This document shows positions 60,387 through 64,000 of a stretch of 64,000 nucleotides of DNA, piece by piece. Each line of letters begins with the position of its first letter. Within the stretch, counting starts at the first letter, position 1. The notes under the pieces were generated by a model. The model saw only the letters and a program-made list of their open reading frames with translations. It ran no database searches and was not told the DNA's origin. The translations under genes and the position numbers were made by a program. Origin of the DNA: Bacteroidota bacterium (GTDB taxonomy: Bacteria; Bacteroidota; Bacteroidia; Chitinophagales; Chitinophagaceae); contig CANFXV010000005.1 in NCBI GenBank assembly GCA_947451115.1, positions 28,567-92,566 on the forward strand, written 5' to 3'.

Positions 60387-61013
60387 ATGACACCAGAACG
60401 TACCGAGAAATTATTAAAAGTATTGAGTAAACGTCAATCCAATTTAACTGTGGTATTGGAAAATGTGCAGGATCCACACAATGTTTCTGCCGTAATGAGA
60501 ACCTGTGATGCAGTGGGAATACAAGAGGTATATGTACTAACCACTAAAATTCCTAGACATAAAAAATGGGGGTACAGAAGCAGTAGTAGTGCACTGAAAT
60601 GGTTGACCATTCATGAATTTGATCAATTAGAGGAATGTGTGGATGCCTTAAGAAAAAAGTTTACTAAAATATTGACCACCCATTTGTCCAGTGATGCGGT
60701 GAGTTTACATGAAATTAATTTTACGGAATCAGTGGCCTTGGTATTTGGTAATGAACATGCGGGTGTTACGGAAGAGTTTAGAAAATTAGCCGATGGGAAT
60801 TTTATTATTCCTCAAATGGGCATCATCCAAAGTTTAAATATTTCTGTGGCCTGTGCTGTCAGTATTTACGAGGCGATGCGTCAAAAAATAAATGCTGGCC
60901 ATTATGAAAAAGCCTCCTTGCCAACAGCTCAAATGAATGCATTATTGAATCAATGGGGTTTGGAAGAGGAGACACCTGAAGTGTACAATAATTCTAAGTT
61001 GAAAAGAAGTTAA
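60387..61013 (+). CDS. trmH: tRNA (guanosine(18)-2'-O)-methyltransferase (SpoU family)
   Basis: Methylates the ribose of G18 in the tRNA D-loop. The 208-residue SPOUT protein has the three family motifs: VLENVQDPHNVSAVMRTCDA, LVFGNEHAGVTEEF and IPQMGIIQSLNISVACAVSI, which form the knotted SAM site. The length and N-terminus (MTPERTEKLLKVLSKRQ) favour TrmH over rRNA-directed relatives. It is coupled to the dipeptide epimerase gene (two-base gap) and converges on argS with a 24-base gap that lacks a visible terminator. Confidence 0.92.
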   Translation: MTPERTEKLLKVLSKRQSNLTVVLENVQDPHNVSAVMRTCDAVGIQEVYVLTTKIPRHKKWGYRSSSSALKWLTIHEFDQLEECVDALRKKFTKILTTHLSSDAVSLHEINFTESVALVFGNEHAGVTEEFRKLADGNFIIPQMGIIQSLNISVACAVSIYEAMRQKINAGHYEKASLPTAQMNALLNQWGLEEETPEVYNNSKLKRS

Positions 61014-61037
61014 GCCATCCATCTTAGTAAAAGCCAA

Positions 61038-62807
61038 TTACATTTGTTCTGGTACTGCAATGCCTAGCACGCTCATGGCTTTTTGAATCGTAGCCGCTGT
61101 TAAAATACCTAATTGAATACGCAATTGTTTTTTTACATCCGATTCTGCATTGGCGATAGAAAGTTCGGCATAAAATGTATTGAATAATTTAGCCAAGTTA
61201 AAAGTATAAATGGCAATTTTTGAAGGGTCTAAATTTTCGGCAGCCTCATTCACTACAGCCGGGAAACTAGAAAGTTCAATAGCCAATTGTTTTTCCAAAG
61301 GCAACAATTCATTGGGAGTAAGGGATACGGTAGTGCCTGTCTTTCTTAATATGCTTTTAATACGGGCATGGGTATATTGAATAAATGGGCCAGTGAATCC
61401 ATGAAAATCGATACTCTCTTCTGGATTAAAAATCATTTTCTTTTTAGGATCCACTCTTAGTAAGAAAAATTTAAGTGCCCCTAAACCAATGGTATTGTAC
61501 AATTCGGTCAATTGGGTAGGGGTAAAATCATCCACCTTGCCCAAGGTTTCTGTTTTTTCTTTAGAAATAGCAATCATCTCGTCTACTAAATCATCTGCAT
61601 CTACCACGGTACCTTCACGACTTTTCATTTTACCAGTTGGCAATTCCACCATACCATAACTTAAATGGTAAATACCATCCGCAGCAGGTTGTTGTAGTTT
61701 CTGACAGATTAATTTCAGCACTTTGAAATGATAATTTTGCTCATCACCAACCACATAAATACTAGCATCGGTATTAAATTCCTTTTGTTTTAATTGAGCT
61801 AGGCCAATATCTTGTGTCATATATACGGAAGTGCCATCTTTTCTACGTACAATTTTTTCATCTAATCCATCCGCAGTTAAATCTATCCAAACCGAGCTGT
61901 CTTCTTTTTGATAAAATACTTTTTTCGCTAAGCCTTCTTCTACCAATTCCTTCCCTAATAAATAAGTATTGCTTTCGTAATAAGTTTTGAAAAAATCAGA
62001 ACCTATTTTTTTATAAGTCACATCAAAGCCTTCGTAGACCCAGGCATTCATCTTTTTCCATAAGTCTAAAGTAACGGTATCACCTTGTTCCCATTTCAAC
62101 AACATTTCTTGCGCCGCTTTAAATATGGAAGCTTCTTTTTCTGCCAATTCTTGGCTCATGCCTCCGCTCACTAATCCTGCCACTTCGGCTTTAAAGGCAT
62201 CATTGTATTTGACATAGTAATCTCCTACAAAATGATCTCCTTTTTTATGGGTCGAACTTGGTGTGGCACCATTCGCAAACAACTGCCATGCAATCATACT
62301 TTTGCAAATATGAATGCCACGGTCATTCACGATACAAGTTTTCACCACTTCGTGCCCTTGTAATTTTAAGATTTCTGCAATACTCCATCCTAAAAAATTA
62401 TTTCTTAAATGGCCTAAGTGTAAAGGCTTATTGGTATTAGGGGAGGAGTACTCCACCATAATTTTTCTTTTCTTTGTAATGGCAGGAATTAATTCATTGG
62501 GCTTAAGGTTTGTAATATACGCCAACCAATAGTCGTTGCTAATGGTAAAATTTAAAAATCCTTTAACAATATTGTACTTGGTTATAATTCCTGGTAAGGC
62601 TTTTTGCATGGCTGCACCCAATTCATTGCCCACTATGTCTGGGCTCTTGCCTAATTGTTTTACAAAAGCAAATAACACAATCGTATAATCACCCTCAAAT
62701 TCAGGTTTTGTTGCATTCACTAAAACTTGATCAGGTTGAATTGTTACCTGATATAAGCTTTGTAAACTAGCTGCTGTGCTTTCCTTTAAATTAGTTATCA
62801 AATTCAT
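61038..62807 (-). CDS. argS: arginyl-tRNA synthetase
   Basis: Class I synthetase that charges tRNA-Arg. The 589-residue protein has the N-terminal additional domain that binds the tRNA D-loop (about 1-100), the HIGH motif as HLGHLRNN after PNTNKPL, and a KMSKS-equivalent TGKMKSREG. The C-terminal DALR anticodon-binding domain starts near residue 470 (FTGPFIQYTHARIKSILRK). It ends in IAVPEQM as is usual for the family. It has its own promoter. Confidence 0.97.
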   Translation of the reverse strand: MNLITNLKESTAASLQSLYQVTIQPDQVLVNATKPEFEGDYTIVLFAFVKQLGKSPDIVGNELGAAMQKALPGIITKYNIVKGFLNFTISNDYWLAYITNLKPNELIPAITKKRKIMVEYSSPNTNKPLHLGHLRNNFLGWSIAEILKLQGHEVVKTCIVNDRGIHICKSMIAWQLFANGATPSSTHKKGDHFVGDYYVKYNDAFKAEVAGLVSGGMSQELAEKEASIFKAAQEMLLKWEQGDTVTLDLWKKMNAWVYEGFDVTYKKIGSDFFKTYYESNTYLLGKELVEEGLAKKVFYQKEDSSVWIDLTADGLDEKIVRRKDGTSVYMTQDIGLAQLKQKEFNTDASIYVVGDEQNYHFKVLKLICQKLQQPAADGIYHLSYGMVELPTGKMKSREGTVVDADDLVDEMIAISKEKTETLGKVDDFTPTQLTELYNTIGLGALKFFLLRVDPKKKMIFNPEESIDFHGFTGPFIQYTHARIKSILRKTGTTVSLTPNELLPLEKQLAIELSSFPAVVNEAAENLDPSKIAIYTFNLAKLFNTFYAELSIANAESDVKKQLRIQLGILTAATIQKAMSVLGIAVPEQM

Positions 62808-62826
62808 AAAATGGGCTTGCCTTTGG

Positions 62827-62834
62827 CAAAAGTA
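62827..62834 (-). promoter_or_regulatory. -7 promoter box of argS
   Basis: TACTTTTG on the minus strand, 19 bases before the argS ATG. Confidence 0.55.
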
Positions 62835-62861
62835 ATTAATTAAGATTATCTTAGCGCATAG

Positions 62862-63368
62862 ATGTTGAAACTACACAACTTTATTAGCAAACTAATTCTT
62901 GAGCTAATCGATTGGTTTTATCCAATTTTCAAGAAAATGATGCCCTTAAAAACTTTCAGATATGCTGCCTGTGGTGGTGCGAATACGATATTAGACATCA
63001 GTTTGTTTTTTGTGGCCTATAATTACATTTTACACAAACAGCTCATCCATATTGGCTGGATAAGTATTAGCCCACATATTGCTTCCTTTATCATTAGTTT
63101 CTGTATCACCTTCCCCATAGGCTTTTATTTAAGCAGGTATGTGGTTTTTCAAGAAACCACGGTAACCAAGCGAAAACAATTAATGAAGTACTTTATAGTG
63201 GTTTTAGGCTGTGTGCTTCTTAATTATGGCTTTTTGAAGCTATTTGTTGATTATTTCAGCTGGTATCCAACAATGGCAAAAATTGCAACTACATTTTTTG
63301 TAGTCCTTTTTAGCTATACAAGCCAGAAGAATTTCACCTTTAAGAGTACTGAAAAGCCGATTCTTTAG
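62862..63368 (+). CDS. GtrA-like membrane protein
   Basis: A 168-residue protein with four membrane spans, typical of the GtrA family, small flippase-like proteins linked to cell-wall or surface polysaccharide glucosylation. The family signature is FRYAACGGANTILDISLFFVAYN, of which RYAACGGANTILD is the core, and the FYLSRYVVFQ and SYTSQKNFTFK elements near the end are also typical. No glycosyltransferase gene is beside it, so its partner is unknown. It is divergent from argS. Confidence 0.87.
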   Translation: MLKLHNFISKLILELIDWFYPIFKKMMPLKTFRYAACGGANTILDISLFFVAYNYILHKQLIHIGWISISPHIASFIISFCITFPIGFYLSRYVVFQETTVTKRKQLMKYFIVVLGCVLLNYGFLKLFVDYFSWYPTMAKIATTFFVVLFSYTSQKNFTFKSTEKPIL

Positions 63369-63462
63369 TTAGTTTAAGTGGTCATCTAGATTCATTTTCT
63401 GCCTTTTCTACTCATTTTAGACTTTTATATGTCAATTAGGACCCTCAAAATAAGGCTTTTAC

Positions 63463-63512
63463 TGCCATATATGACAAATTTGCACCTCTAGGCAGGCTTA
63501 CCCATTATGGCA
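63463..63512. promoter_or_regulatory. inverted TGCCATA/TATGGCA pair upstream of dnaK
   Basis: TGCCATA (63463-63469) and TATGGCA (63506-63512) are mirror copies 36 bases apart, and TGTCA (63430) and TGACA (63472) form a second loose pair. They may be regulator sites for dnaK. No CIRCE element is present. By-eye observation only. Confidence 0.3.
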
Positions 63513-63523
63513 TAAAGATTGAC
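63508..63523 (+). promoter_or_regulatory. sigma-54-like -24/-12 promoter of dnaK (candidate)
   Basis: TGGCAT-n5-TTGAC matches the sigma-54 form TGGCAC-n5-TTGCA in spacing and in the -24 GG, but the -12 GC reads GA. Its end is 37 bases before the dnaK ATG. The region has no TAnnTTTG box. Confidence 0.35.
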
Positions 63524-63547
63524 TATAGTAGTGTAATTAAACATTGA

Positions 63548-64000
<453 letters not shown>

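Overview
This window is ordinary chromosomal DNA of an AT-rich member of the Bacteroidota. Family-level placement near the Chitinophagaceae is plausible but is inference only. The pointers are a TonB-dependent receptor with a carboxypeptidase-D-like N-terminal domain, several domain families typical of the phylum (DUF2911, DUF3810, DUF6580, a long signal peptidase I), no consistent Shine-Dalgarno sequences, and many copies of the Bacteroidota -7 promoter element TAnnTTTG placed 10-45 bp before start codons. I see no insertion sequence, prophage, CRISPR array or defence island.

Layout. 1-4051: end of a penicillin acylase gene, a small membrane protein, trhO and convergent purC. 4152-10322: TonB-dependent receptor, pdhB, lepB, cdd. 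10329-16826: ogt-csaA, a transglutaminase-fold protein, a fatty acid desaturase, topA and an alpha/beta hydrolase. 16966-21165: an apparent operon ferredoxin-iscX-kdsC-ubiA-maf, then osmC and lipA. 21235-31945: sugar and alpha-glucan block, with a ROK sugar kinase and MFS sugar transporter on the minus strand and a tightly packed plus-strand run glgA-glgC-MFS-GH13-glgB. 32098-42113: a small unknown protein, a coiled-coil membrane protein, holA, ribF, purM, an FtsE-like ATPase, smc, a membrane protein and smpB. 42185-47197: accD, fbaA, a cystathionine beta-synthase-like enzyme and the conserved run DUF177-rpmF-plsX. 47282-53952: DUF3810 protein, dcd, phosphopantetheinyl transferase, DUF2130 protein, tRNA-Leu(GAG), DUF2911 protein, xerD, YkgJ and YraN proteins. 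54006-64000: manA, DUF6580 protein, rnhA, a two-CBM20 malQ, dipeptide epimerase, trmH, argS, GtrA-like protein and the 5' part of dnaK.

How the genes work together. The clearest physiological theme is alpha-glucan metabolism. A secreted GH13 enzyme would cut maltodextrins in the periplasm and an MFS carrier would import the products. MalQ, MFS/ROK and ManA feed hexose into the cell, and GlgC, GlgA and GlgB store the surplus as glycogen. Import and storage genes share one apparent operon. The rest is core machinery: lipid synthesis (accD, plsX), purine synthesis (purC, purM), chromosome maintenance (topA, smc, xerD, holA), translation quality control (smpB, trmH, argS) and Fe-S/lipoate metabolism.

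No clearly new biological system was found. The observations most worth a second look are regulatory: terminators fused to the next gene's promoter, an smpB leader that is almost entirely one hairpin, overlapping divergent ribF/purM promoters, a sigma-54-like promoter before dnaK where the usual -7 box is absent, and a family of long imperfect palindromes in intergenic gaps. No stretch longer than about 280 bases lacks a gene.
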